Assembly: GCA_963798195.1 (NCBI GenBank)
Contig: CAWCSF010000010.1
Coordinates: 62,001-126,000, forward strand
Length of the DNA: 64,000 nucleotides
Reading direction: 5' to 3'
Source: CAVSRC01 sp963798195
GTDB taxonomy: Bacteria; Pseudomonadota; Alphaproteobacteria; Rhizobiales; Kaistiaceae
The position numbers and the translations under genes were made by a program. The notes beneath the pieces are model-generated. The model saw nothing but the letters and a program-made list of their open reading frames with translations. It did not search any database and was not told the origin of the DNA. Shown here piece after piece: positions 55,312-63,803 of this stretch. Numbering within the stretch: the stretch's first letter is position 1; each line of letters begins with the position of its first letter.

Positions 55312-55720
55312 GTCGATGTCGGAATCTAGAGACGAACGTACCGGCGACGCGCGTACCGATCTCCATGATGACGACTGTCCTGTCGCCGAACGGTTCGGTG
55401 GCAAGGATGTGGCCGTCCTCGCTCGCCGCGCCTTGATCCGCGGCGTCGCCCGGACGCAGGTATCCCTCGCCCGCGTCGGTCACCAGCGTCACCTCGCCGG
55501 ACAACGACGTAGATCAGCTCGTCCTCTTTCTGTATGCCAGTGGCGCTGGCTCGGACCAGGCGCCGGGCGGCAGAGTGCACAGGCTGACGCCGAACTGGGT
55601 CAGGCCCGCCGCGTCGCCGAGGCGGATGCGGCGGCGCGCGCGACACGGCGCGTCGAACGGCGACGGGTAAAGGGTGCCGGCGGTGATGGGCGCTTTCGCG
55701 TGATCGATCTTCTTCGGCAT
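55229..55720 (-). CDS. Cupin-domain protein (frameshifted)
   Basis: Small single-domain cupin of about 155-163 residues. From ATG 55720: MPKKIDHAKAPITAGTLYPS, PFDAPCRARRRIRLGDAAGL and TQFGVSLCTLPPGAWS. After a break near 55535 the metal-binding cupin core follows (HTEREDELIYVVSGEVTLVT, DAGEGYLRPGD), then VVIMEIGTRVAGTFV. A second break near 55328 leads to YSDIDMK-like residues in the frame of the next gene. The exact end is uncertain; the frame used before that break stops at 55229. Cupins of this kind often accompany polyamine or amino acid catabolic genes, with unknown substrate. An AAGG site precedes the start. Confidence 0.75.
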
Positions 55721-55788
55721 GCGGCAAACCTTCATTTCCGTAACTTCTGAGAACGGCTCATGCGGAGCGCGGACAACGACCTCGCCGA

Positions 55789-56406
55789 TCAACGCGCGTT
55801 GGCTGCCTGCGCCGCCATACGGTCGCGAAATTCCTGCGCGGAATTGCTGCGGGGATATGGCTGATCCGGCACATCGACGCCAAGATGGGCGCAGAGCGGC
55901 TCCCAGCCATCGCCGAGGTTGTGAATCAGCAACCGCTCGGGCGGCACGGTCGACTTGACCCGCGCCACATTCGCTTCATAGACCGCAATAGCATGGGCGC
56001 GGTCACGGACGTTGCCGCCGAAGACCTTGTCGCGGACGAGCGAGCGGCCAAGGGCGTCCGGGTCGCCAAGGCCCTCGATCGCGGGAAGGATGGTCTGTTC
56101 GAAGCTGGTCCACCAGCTGTCGGCCGTTCGCCAGGTGAGAAGCACCCTGGCGTCGGGATAGGCCTCAATCAGCTCTGGCCAATAATAGGCGGACGGCCAA
56201 TCGACGCAGGCGCGGTACCCGGCAAATAGCTGGTCCCAATCCGGTGCCGCTCCCTTCGCAAGCCCGCGCCACAGGGTCTCCTGTTCCTCGTGGTGCATGA
56301 CTTCGCTCATGTGGTGGCAAGGCCCGAAGCCGAGTATGTCGAGCGCCTCGCGCATCGAATCCGTGCCCGTCCGGCCGAAGCCCGTCCCTATGACCTTCAG
56401 AGCCAT
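55789..56406 (-). CDS. Sulfotransferase-family protein
   Basis: Intact protein of 205 residues. The N-terminal phosphosulfate-binding loop is VIGTGFGRTGTDSMREALDI, and FGPCHHMSEVM, ACVDWPSAYYWPELIEAYPD, ARVLLTWRTADSWWTSF and YEANVARVKSTVPPERLLIH match the Sulfotransfer_4/NAD-epimerase-annotated group. The end includes WEPLCAHLGVDVPDQPYPRS. ATG 56406 follows the glutamine-synthetase-like stop by eight bases, so it probably shares the operon. Why a sulfotransferase sits in a polyamine operon is not clear; the acceptor is unknown. Confidence 0.85.
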   Translation of the reverse strand: MALKVIGTGFGRTGTDSMREALDILGFGPCHHMSEVMHHEEQETLWRGLAKGAAPDWDQLFAGYRACVDWPSAYYWPELIEAYPDARVLLTWRTADSWWTSFEQTILPAIEGLGDPDALGRSLVRDKVFGGNVRDRAHAIAVYEANVARVKSTVPPERLLIHNLGDGWEPLCAHLGVDVPDQPYPRSNSAQEFRDRMAAQAANAR

Positions 56407-56414
56407 GTCGGTCC

Positions 56415-57816
56415 CTAGACGTTGAGCAGAAGGTATTCCCGCTCCCACGGGCTGATGACCTGCATGAAGGTCTCGAACTCGGCCTGCTTGATGGCACGGT
56501 AGGTCGAGACGAAGCGCGGGCCGAAAATCTCGACAAGCTCCTCGCACTCCTCGAACAGGGCGACCGCCTCGAGCAGGCCGCGTGGCAGGGCGATCTCCTC
56601 CTCGTTGGCGGCGCCGGTGACCGGGTCCGTGACCATCAGCCCCTCGACCATGCCCAGGTAGCCGCAGGCGAGCGACGCGGCGATGGCGAGATAGGGATTT
56701 GCGTCTGAGGAGGGAATGCGGTTCTCCACGCGCCGCGCCTCTGGACCGGAGTTCGGCACCCGGAGGCCGACGGTGCGGTTGTCGTACCCCCACATCGTAT
56801 TGACCGGCGCCGAGGCGGACTTGGTCAGCCGGCGGTACGAGTTGACGTAGGGCGCCATGATGCAGGTGACCGCCGGCAGGTATTTCTGCGAGCCTCCGAT
56901 GAAGGCGAAGAATTCCGGCGTCGGGTCCCCGGACTTGTCGGAGAAGATGTTCTTGCCGGTCTTGGCAGTCGACCACCGACTGGTGGATGTGCATGGCCGA
57001 GCCCGGCTCGCGCGTCATCGGTTTGGCCATGAACGTCGCGTACATGTCGTGGCGAAGCGCAGCCTCGCGGATGGTGCGCTTGAACTGGAAGACCTGGTCG
57101 GCGAGTACGAGCGGATCGCCGTGGCGCAGGTTGATCTCCATCTGCGCCGCGCCTTCCTCGTGGATCAGCGTGTCGATCTCGAGCTCCTGCTGCTCGGAGA
57201 ACTTGTAGATGTCGTCGAACAGATCGTCGAACTCGTTGACCGCGGCGATCGAGTAGGACTGGCGCGCGAACTCGGGCCGGCCCGAGCGCCCGCTCGGCGG
57301 CTCCAGCGGGTAATCCGGATCCTTGTTCGGCTTGACCAGATAAAACTCGATCTCCGGCGCCACCACCGGCATCCAGCCGCGATTGGCGAAGAGTTCGATC
57401 GTCCGCCGCAGCACCTGGCGTGGCGCGATCTCCAGCGGCCGGCCATCCGCATGGTAGGCGTCATGGATGAGCTGCGCCGTCGGATCGACTTCCCACGGCA
57501 CCACCGACAGCGTCGAGAAATCCGGTTCGAGCAGCACGTCGCGATCGGCTCCGTCGTTCTCGAAACTCTCGTCATTCTGCGGCCAGTCGCCGCTGATCGT
57601 CTGGGTGAAGATCGAGCCCGGCATCGCCATGGTCGGCCCGGCCAGGAATTTTTGCACCGGCATCATCTTCCCGCGCGCGACGCCCGCCTGATCGGGGACG
57701 ATGCACTCGATGTCCTCGATATGTCGCTTTGCCAGCCACTCCCGCGCTTCCTCAAGCGTGGTGACGCCGCGCGTCCGTTCCGGGGCGGCGGGCTGGGATT
57801 TCTTCTTGCGTGCCAC
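56415..57816 (-). CDS. puuA: Glutamine-synthetase-family enzyme, gamma-glutamylputrescine synthetase type (one frameshift)
   Basis: ATP-dependent ligase of about 467 residues. The N-terminal grasp-like domain has EDIECIVPDQAGVARGKMMP. The catalytic barrel shows VAPEIEFYLVKPN, DTLIHEEGAAQMEINLRHGD, KPMTREPGSAMHIHQSVVD, APYVNSYRRL, ENRIPSSDANPYLAIAASLA and the end SPWEREYLLLNV. This pattern is of the PuuA branch, which joins glutamate to putrescine, and not of the nitrogen-assimilating GlnA. An extra base near 56967 separates MHIHQSVVD from the following KTGKN-like frame. ATG 57816 opens the operon, divergent from the polyamine transporter genes. Confidence 0.88.
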
Positions 57817-58007
57817 AAAGTCACCTGTGTCGCCGCGAGGCAGGCGTGCGGCCCACGATCGCGGTCAAAATGAGCGCTATCCGGTGGATAGTGCTTGGGT
57901 TCCGGCCGGCCGGCAACAGCACCGGCGGTGGCCCGATCCTAGCATGGGAGGCGTGATACCCCGTTGTCGCCGTTCGCGATCAACCTTAACGTGGGGCTCG
58001 AACCCGC

Positions 58008-58038
58008 CGGTCTTCCACGGTTTTCCATGGAAAGACCG
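58008..58038 (+). promoter_or_regulatory. Imperfect hairpin in the potF leader
   Basis: CGGTCTTCCACGG (58008-58020) pairs with CCATGGAAAGACCG (58025-58038) with one bulged base and one G-T pair, ending about 15 bases before the AAAGGAG ribosome site of potF. It could be a leader structure that affects translation, or an operator. The rest of the 253-base divergent gap from 57817 shows no feature I can name. Confidence 0.35.
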
Positions 58039-58069
58039 ACGGCTGGATGGGGGCTGAAAGGAGTACGAA

Positions 58070-59152
58070 ATGGGCATTCGATTCCGCATACTCGTGGCGG
58101 CTGCCGCCGCTGCGGTAGCGACCTCTGCCGGGGCACAGGAGAGGGTCGTCAACGTCTACAACTGGTCGGACTACATCGACGAATCGGTGCTGGAGGACTT
58201 CACCAAGGAGACCGGCATCAAGGTTGTCTACGACGTGTATGACAACAACGACATCGTCGAAACCAAGCTGCTCGCCGGCAATTCCGGCTACGACATCGTC
58301 GTGCCGACCAATTCCAACATGGCGCGCGAGATCAAGGCCGGCACGCTGCAGAAGCTCGACAAGTCGAAGCTGCCCAATCTCGTCCACATGTGGCCCCTGA
58401 TCATGGAGCGGCTGGCGACCTACGATCCCGGCAACGAGTATGCGGTCGACTACATGTGGGGCACGACCGGCCTCGGCTACAATGAGGAGAAGGTCGCGGA
58501 GCGCATTCCCGATGCGCCGACCGATTCCTGGGCGCTGCTGTTCGATCCGCAATACGCTTCCAAGCTCGCCGACTGCGGCATCCACGTGCTCGACGCCCCG
58601 GAGGACGTTCTCCAGAGCGCGCTCGCCTATCTCGGGCTGAACCCGGACTCGAAGGACCAGGCCGACATCGAGAAGGCCGGCGAGCTGCTCCAGAAGGTGC
58701 GGCCCTACATCCAGAAGTTCCATTCGTCGGAATACATCAACGCGCTCGCCAACGGCGACATCTGCCTGGCGCTTGGTTATTCCGGCGACGTATTCCAGGC
58801 GAGCGACCGCGCCGCCGAGGGCGTGACCGTCGGCTACAGCATCCCTAAGGAGGGGGCGCTGATGTGGTTCGATAGCATGGTAATCCCGAAGGACGCGCCG
58901 CATCCGGAAGAGGCGCACGCCTTCATCGACTACATGATGCGGCCGGACGTGGCGGCGAAGAATTCCAATTACGTCTACTACGCCAACGGCAACATCGACT
59001 CGCAGGACCAGTTGGCCGAGGACGTGATCGGCGATCCTGCGATCTATCCCGACCAGGTGACGATCGACCGCCTGTTCACGTCGACGACCTACGATCCGAA
59101 GATCCAGCGGATCATCACCCGTCTCTGGACGAATCTGAAGGCGGGGGGATAG
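58070..59152 (+). CDS. potF: Polyamine (putrescine) ABC transporter substrate-binding protein
   Basis: Intact periplasmic binding protein of 360 residues. A signal peptide (MGIRFRILVAAAAAAVATSA, cut near AGA) precedes the PotD/PotF hallmark VVNVYNWSDYIDESVLEDFT. Other typical parts are SGYDIVVPTNSNMAREIKAG, VDYMWGTTGLGYNEEKV, FHSSEYINALANGDICLALG, YSGDVFQASDRA and GALMWFDSMVIPKDAPHPEE. The NWSDY and WGT residues line the polyamine pocket in this family. A GAAAGGAG site lies 6 bases before ATG 58070. It is the first gene of potFGHI, divergent from the putrescine catabolic genes. Confidence 0.92.
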   Translation: MGIRFRILVAAAAAAVATSAGAQERVVNVYNWSDYIDESVLEDFTKETGIKVVYDVYDNNDIVETKLLAGNSGYDIVVPTNSNMAREIKAGTLQKLDKSKLPNLVHMWPLIMERLATYDPGNEYAVDYMWGTTGLGYNEEKVAERIPDAPTDSWALLFDPQYASKLADCGIHVLDAPEDVLQSALAYLGLNPDSKDQADIEKAGELLQKVRPYIQKFHSSEYINALANGDICLALGYSGDVFQASDRAAEGVTVGYSIPKEGALMWFDSMVIPKDAPHPEEAHAFIDYMMRPDVAAKNSNYVYYANGNIDSQDQLAEDVIGDPAIYPDQVTIDRLFTSTTYDPKIQRIITRLWTNLKAGG

Positions 59153-59163
59153 GTTCGCCTGAC

Positions 59164-59182
59164 GGCCCGGCGTCGCCGGGCC
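59164..59182 (+). terminator. 8-bp perfect hairpin between potF and potG
   Basis: GGCCCGGC (59164-59171) and GCCGGGCC (59175-59182) are exact reverse complements with the loop GTC, 12 bases after the potF stop and 25 before potG. No T-run follows. It is the fourth post-binding-protein hairpin in the window. Confidence 0.6.
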
Positions 59183-59207
59183 GCCTACACTTGGGGGCTC
59201 CTTGACG

Positions 59208-60362
59208 ATGGCGGCAACCGCGGTCGGCCCGGTCCGGCGGAAATTCGCGCCGTGGAATGATCCCGCCGCGGTGCCCTTCATCGAGTTCCAGGGCGTCACC
59301 AAGCGGTTCGGCGATTTCACCGCCGTCGACGACCTGACACTGGCGATCTACGAGCGCGAATTCTTCGCGCTGCTGGGTCCTTCCGGCTGCGGCAAGACCA
59401 CGCTCATGCGCATGGTCGCCGGCTTTGATCGGCCGACCGAGGGGCGGGTCCTCATCGACGGACAGGACCTTGCCGGCGTGCCGCCCTACCGGCGGCCGAC
59501 CAACATGATGTTCCAGTCCTACGCACTGTTCCCGCACATGACGGTCGAGGCAAATATTGCGTTCGGCCTGAAGCAGGCGCGCATGCCCGAGCGCGAGATC
59601 AGGCAGCGCGTCGAGGAAATGCTGACGCTGGTCAAGCTGACGCCTTTCGCCAAGCGCAAGCCGCATCAGCTTTCCGGCGGCCAGAAGCAACGCGTCGCGC
59701 TGGCGCGTTCGCTGGCCAAGAAGCCGAAGGTGCTCCTCCTCGACGAACCGCTCGGCGCGCTGGACAAGAAACTGCGCGAGGAGACGCAGTTCGAACTGAC
59801 CGACCTCCAGCAGACCCTCGGTCTCACCTTCGTGATCGTCACCCACGATCAGGAGGAGGCCATGACGGTTGCCGACCGCATCGCCGTGATGAACCACGGC
59901 AAGGTCGTGCAGGTGGCGACGCCCTCCGAGATTTACGAGCAGCCGGCGAGCCGCTACGTCGCGGACTTCATCGGCGACATCAACATGCTGGAAGGGCGGA
60001 TCACAGGGGAGGGCGGCCCCGGCCACGTCCACATGGATTGCATCGGCACCGGCGCCATGGTGTCGGTCGATCAGGATCTGGACGCCGGGTCCGGCGACGC
60101 GGCGTGGTTCGCCATCCGCCCGGAGAAGGTGTCGATCTCGCTCGACCCGCCGGCCGATCCCGGCATCAACGCCGTCGCAGGCGAGGTCTGGGACATCGGC
60201 TATCTCGGTGACGTCTCGATCTATCACGTGCGCCTCGAAACCGGCGCCACGGTGAAGGCGACCGTGACCAACCGCACGCGACTGGTCGAGCGGCCGATCA
60301 CCTGGGAAGACAAGGTGTGGCTGACCTGGACGCGCGACGCCGGCGTCGTGCTGACGCGATGA
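59208..60362 (+). CDS. potG: Polyamine ABC transporter ATPase
   Basis: ATP-binding subunit of 384 residues, intact. Walker A is GPSGCGKTT, the Q-loop is MMFQSYALFPHMTV, the signature is LSGGQKQRVALARSLAKKP, Walker B is VLLLDEPLGALDKKLREE and the switch is VTHDQEEAMTVADR. A C-terminal TOBE domain (FAIRPEKVSISLDPP, DIGYLGDVSIYHVRLETGAT) follows. ATG 59208 is used; an in-frame TTG at 59202 would add two residues. The leader MAATAVGPVRRKFAPWNDPA before the domain is usual for PotG. The stop overlaps the potH ATG. Confidence 0.93.
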   Translation: MAATAVGPVRRKFAPWNDPAAVPFIEFQGVTKRFGDFTAVDDLTLAIYEREFFALLGPSGCGKTTLMRMVAGFDRPTEGRVLIDGQDLAGVPPYRRPTNMMFQSYALFPHMTVEANIAFGLKQARMPEREIRQRVEEMLTLVKLTPFAKRKPHQLSGGQKQRVALARSLAKKPKVLLLDEPLGALDKKLREETQFELTDLQQTLGLTFVIVTHDQEEAMTVADRIAVMNHGKVVQVATPSEIYEQPASRYVADFIGDINMLEGRITGEGGPGHVHMDCIGTGAMVSVDQDLDAGSGDAAWFAIRPEKVSISLDPPADPGINAVAGEVWDIGYLGDVSIYHVRLETGATVKATVTNRTRLVERPITWEDKVWLTWTRDAGVVLTR

Positions 60363-61319
60363 CCGCGGTCGAACTCGGCCCAAACGCAACCGCGAGCTGG
60401 CCGCGAAGCCAGCCACCGCAGCTGGCGCTGGCTGGTCATCGCCATTCCCTACGCGTGGCTGTTCCTTCTCTTCCTTGTGCCCTTCATCATTGTCTTCAAG
60501 ATTTCATTTTCGACGATCGCGGTCGCGGTCCCGCCCTATACGCCGACCCTCGATCTCTCCGCCGGCATCGCCGGGCTGATCGACCAGTTCAAGCAGTTCA
60601 CCATCGATAACTACGTCTGGCTGACTGGCGACCCGCTCTACACGCGCGCCTATCTCTCCAGCCTGTGGATCGCCGGTGTTTCGACGTTCCTCGTCCTGCT
60701 GATCGGCTATCCGATCGCCTACGGTATGGCGCGGGCGCCGCGCCGCTGGCAGCCGACGCTGCTGATGCTGGTGATCCTGCCGTTCTGGACGTCGTTCCTG
60801 ATCCGCGTCTACGCTTGGATCGGCATCCTCAAGAAGGAGGGGTTGCTCAACCAGCTGCTCACTTCGATCGGCCTGATCGGCGAGCCACTGACCATCCTCA
60901 ACACCAACTGGGCGGTCTATATCGGCATCGTCTATTCGTATCTGCCGTTCATGGTGCTGCCGCTCTACGCCGCGCTGGAAAAGATGGACGAGTCGCTGCT
61001 GGAAGCCGCGGCCGATCTCGGCTGTCCACCCTTCGCCGCGTTCTGGAAAATCACATTCCCGCTGTCGCTGCCGGGCGTCATCGCCGGCTGCTTCCTCGTC
61101 TTCATCCCGGCGACCGGCGAATTCGTCATCCCCGACCTTCTCGGCGGCTCCGACACGCTGATGATCGGCAAGACGCTGTGGACGGAGTTCTTCAACAATC
61201 GCGACTGGCCGGTGTCGTCCGCAGTGGCAGTCGTCCTGCTCGTCATCCTCGTCGTGCCGATCGTGCTCTTCCAGAACCGGGCGGCGACCGGCGAGGGCGC
61301 CATCAACAAGGTGCCCTGA
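60359..61319 (+). CDS. potH: Polyamine ABC transporter permease PotH (start region frameshifted)
   Basis: First permease, about 320 residues. ATG 60359 overlaps the potG stop and gives MTAVELGPNATAS, but the frame must shift near 60400 to reach SWRWLVIAIPYAWLFLLFLV and PFIIVFKISFSTIAV in the first helix. The frame of the helix has no start codon before GTG 60477, which lies within the helix. The remainder is clean: IRVYAWIGILKKEGLLNQLL, YLPFMVLPLYAALEKMDESL, the EAA loop EAAADLGCPPFAAFWKITFP and TGEFVIPDLLGGSDTLMIGK. The ribosome-site overlap supports 60359 as the true start with one missing base. Confidence 0.9.
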
Positions 61320-61322
61320 GCC

Positions 61323-62141
61323 ATGCGCCGTTTCTCATGGTTCAACATGACGTCCGTGGTGCTGGGCTTCGCCTTCCTGTACCTGCCGATCGTCGTGCTG
61401 GTGGTCTATTCGTTCAACGCCTCGCGGCTGGTCACGGTCTGGGGCGGCTTCTCGACCGTCTGGTACGGCGAACTCCTGAAAAATCAGGGCATGCTCGATG
61501 CGGCCTGGGTGACGGTGCGCGTCGCGTTCCTCTCGGCGAGCGTCGCCACGGTCCTCGGGACGATGGCCGCCGTGGCGCTGGTGCGCTTCGGCCGCTTCCG
61601 CGGGCGGACGCTGTTCTCCGGCATGATCTTCGCGCCGCTCGTCATGCCGGATGTCATCACGGGCCTGTCGCTGCTGCTGCTGTTCGTGGCGGTCGATTTC
61701 GCCCGCGGCTTCTGGACGATCACGCTGGCCCACATCACGTTTTCGATGTGCTTCGTCGCGGTCGTCGTCCAGTCGCGGCTGGTCACCTTCGACCGCAGCC
61801 TGGAGGAAGCGGCGGAGGACCTTGGCTGCCCGCCGCTGAAGACGTTCTTCGTCATCACGCTGCCGATCATCCTTCCCGGCGTCGTCGCCGGCTGGATGCT
61901 GGCATTCACGCTGTCGCTCGACGATCTCGTCATCGCCAGCTTCACCACCGGGCCGGGCGCGACCACGCTGCCGATGAAGATCTACAGCCAGGTGCGGCTG
62001 GGCGTGACGCCGGAAATCAACGCGATCTGCACCATCCTGATCGCCATTGTCACCGTGGGTGTCATCGCGGCGTCGATCGTCTCCAAGCGCGCCGAGGTCG
62101 AACGCCGCCGGGCCGAGCGTCTGGCTGCACAGGCGCCTTAG
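61323..62141 (+). CDS. potI: Polyamine ABC transporter permease PotI
   Basis: Second permease, 272 residues, intact. It has six predicted helices, starting LGFAFLYLPIVVLVVYSFNA, with the signature block APLVMPDVITGLSLLLLFVA, the EAA loop EEAAEDLGCPPLKTFFVITL, and SLDDLVIASFTTGPGATTLP, the standard PotI/PotC loop. It ends in a charged tail (KRAEVERRRAERLAAQAP). It starts four bases after potH and is the last gene of the operon. The 200 bases after it contain an FNR-type box for the next gene and no clear terminator. Confidence 0.94.
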   Translation: MRRFSWFNMTSVVLGFAFLYLPIVVLVVYSFNASRLVTVWGGFSTVWYGELLKNQGMLDAAWVTVRVAFLSASVATVLGTMAAVALVRFGRFRGRTLFSGMIFAPLVMPDVITGLSLLLLFVAVDFARGFWTITLAHITFSMCFVAVVVQSRLVTFDRSLEEAAEDLGCPPLKTFFVITLPIILPGVVAGWMLAFTLSLDDLVIASFTTGPGATTLPMKIYSQVRLGVTPEINAICTILIAIVTVGVIAASIVSKRAEVERRRAERLAAQAP

Positions 62142-62238
62142 CGAACCGACGTCTGCAGGCGCCGACGATTGTGGGCGGGTCTGACACGACGTTCGCTGGA
62201 CAATTCAATACCGCCGTTAATCAACGAGCGGCGTCGCA

Positions 62239-62252
62239 TTGACCTGGATCAA
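62239..62252 (+). promoter_or_regulatory. FNR/FixK-type box upstream of the membrane heme protein
   Basis: TTGACCTGGATCAA matches the FNR/FixK/DNR consensus TTGAT-N4-ATCAA with one change. Its centre is about 96 bases before ATG 62342, which fits an activator site near -41 with a leader of about 55 bases. Confidence 0.7.
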
Positions 62253-62341
62253 GCTTGTCGGGAACCGGTTCTATATGGGTAGTCAACACCCAAGCGTGAG
62301 GTTGGGCGATCGACAACCAAGAACATCCGACGAGCCCGGCA

Positions 62342-63112
62342 ATGCCACAAACCCATCGCATGTTCTTTCACTACAGCGAGTTTCCCTTCAGCCTGCGCAC
62401 ACTCTTCACGGCCGCCCTGATCACGCTCGGCCTCGGTTACGTCTTTGCGATGATACAGGTCTACACCACACACGCCGGGCTCGATGGAAATCCGGGCATC
62501 AATGCGAACGACATAGCCATCGCGTATAGCGGAAACGTCAACAGCAATCGGCTTCAGGTGGCCTTGACCGGGTCAATGTCGGGGAACGCCCCGTCGAGGG
62601 AACGCCGCGCCATCATCGACTGGGCCGCCGACGGAGCCGACAAGACACAGTACGAAAATGACATAAAGCCGATCGTCGAAAATCGGTGCATGCGGTGTCA
62701 CGACGGCAGCGAACCGGGCGCACCTTTGTTCAAGACCTTTGAAGCATTTTCCGCATTTGCCAAACCCGACTCCGGCATGAGCCTCGCCACTCTGGTACGC
62801 GTCTCACACATCCATCTGTTCGGCATGACCTTCATCTTTTTCATCATGGGAATGATCTTCAGTCATGCCTACGTGCGCCCGGTATGGTTCAAGTCGCTGG
62901 TCATCGCAGTGCCGTTCCTGACCATGATCACGGACATCGGTTCGTGGTACCTGACCAAGCTCAATCCCGGCTTTGCGTGGATCATCATCGCCAGCGGCGC
63001 ACTGATGGGCCTGAGTTTCGCCTTTCAATGGATCGTTTCGATGTACCAGATCTGGTTCTACAGATATTCCGCGGGCGATCCGAGCCATCAGCCTCAGGCC
63101 ACGGAAGTCTGA
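62342..63112 (+). CDS. Membrane protein with one c-type heme motif (function unknown)
   Basis: Intact protein of 256 residues. Predicted topology: one helix at about 21-41 (LFTAALITLGLGYVFAMIQV), a periplasmic domain of about 110 residues holding a CXXCH motif (CMRCH, residues 116-120), then three helices at about 155-176, 182-203 and 211-234. The second helix is bounded by histidines (SHIHLFG and FSHAY), which could ligate a further heme. I recognise the type as a conserved membrane heme protein in facultative proteobacteria, but its role is unknown to me. An FNR-type box upstream and a convergent cytochrome c with its own box suggest use under low oxygen. An alternative start is ATG 62360. 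Confidence 0.75.
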   Translation: MPQTHRMFFHYSEFPFSLRTLFTAALITLGLGYVFAMIQVYTTHAGLDGNPGINANDIAIAYSGNVNSNRLQVALTGSMSGNAPSRERRAIIDWAADGADKTQYENDIKPIVENRCMRCHDGSEPGAPLFKTFEAFSAFAKPDSGMSLATLVRVSHIHLFGMTFIFFIMGMIFSHAYVRPVWFKSLVIAVPFLTMITDIGSWYLTKLNPGFAWIIIASGALMGLSFAFQWIVSMYQIWFYRYSAGDPSHQPQATEV

Positions 63113-63117
63113 CGAGT

Positions 63118-63153
63118 TCCTGCGGGTGAGGAATTTGGTTCCCACCCGCAGGA
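63118..63153. terminator. Bidirectional hairpin between the two heme-protein genes
   Basis: TCCTGCGGGTG (63118-63128) pairs perfectly with CACCCGCAGGA (63143-63153) around a 14-base loop, in the 58-base gap between the two convergent stops. T-runs are poor, but the symmetric placement argues for a shared terminator. Confidence 0.7.
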
Positions 63154-63170
63154 GTTCGAGCTCTTGCGCC

Positions 63171-63554
63171 CTATCCCTTGGGAGCGAGGCTCTGGATGTA
63201 GCCTTGGATGTTGTGAAGGTCGTCGTCAGTGAGCATCTGCCCAGGTGGCTCATAGAGCCCGGTCTTTGCGAATGCCGGCATGACCCTCATTGGCCGATCA
63301 TGGTCGTCCCTGCCGTCCACCACCGCCTTCTTGAAGACTGCAAAGTCCCAATACGCGGAATCGCCTGCCAGCTTCTTTATTCGCACGGCGCCGTCAGGCA
63401 CGACCTCCTTCGGGTAGCCTTCGGCCTTGTTCCCGTGACAAATCGCACAATTGTCACTGTAGAGATCTTTACCGGCCGCGAGATCCTCCGCGGACGAGGC
63501 CTGAGCCGATACGAGGAGCGTGAGCCCCGCGACCGGCATGAGTAGCCTGAACAT
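63171..63554 (-). CDS. Small class I cytochrome c
   Basis: Periplasmic protein of 127 residues. A signal peptide (MFRLLMPVAGLTLLVSAQAS, cut after SSA) precedes AGKDLYSDNCAICHGNKAEG with the heme c site CAICH at residues 36-40. A likely methionine ligand lies in MRVMPAFAKTGLYEPPGQML, and the last helix is LTDDDLHNIQGYIQSLAPK. ATG 63554 has a GGAGAA site; longer in-frame starts run through the leader and have no signal-peptide sense. A perfect FNR/FixK box lies 181 bases upstream. It may exchange electrons with the membrane heme protein encoded opposite. Confidence 0.88.
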   Translation of the reverse strand: MFRLLMPVAGLTLLVSAQASSAEDLAAGKDLYSDNCAICHGNKAEGYPKEVVPDGAVRIKKLAGDSAYWDFAVFKKAVVDGRDDHDRPMRVMPAFAKTGLYEPPGQMLTDDDLHNIQGYIQSLAPKG

Positions 63555-63734
63555 GATTGCTTTCTCCGTTTGTTGGCATTTCGCCGGATTGTTCCGGCGA
63601 GCCGTCGACCGAGCCTGTGCCGCCACAACGGAGAATTCCTGGCCGACGCAACTCCGTCTGCCGAGAGCCCGCCTCTGAAAGCGTTCAGACGCGATGCGAA
63701 CGGCACAACGGTACGCCGGTGGGCACATGGCCTT

Positions 63735-63748
63735 TTGATCGAGATCAA
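63735..63748 (-). promoter_or_regulatory. Perfect FNR/FixK box upstream of the small cytochrome c
   Basis: TTGATCGAGATCAA is an exact match to TTGAT-N4-ATCAA. It is symmetric, so strand is assigned from the gene it precedes. Activation at about -41 would start transcription near 63700 and give a leader of about 145 bases, in which I see no gene. Confidence 0.75.
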
Positions 63749-63803
63749 GGCGAAGCGCGCAGGAAGGCTAGCCGCCCGTCTGAGGCAACCGCGGCGATGC
63801 GGC

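Noticed and set aside
60665..62242. Open plus-strand frame of 525 codons overlapping potH and potI
   Set aside because: Arg/His/Pro-rich out-of-frame reading across two intact permease genes.
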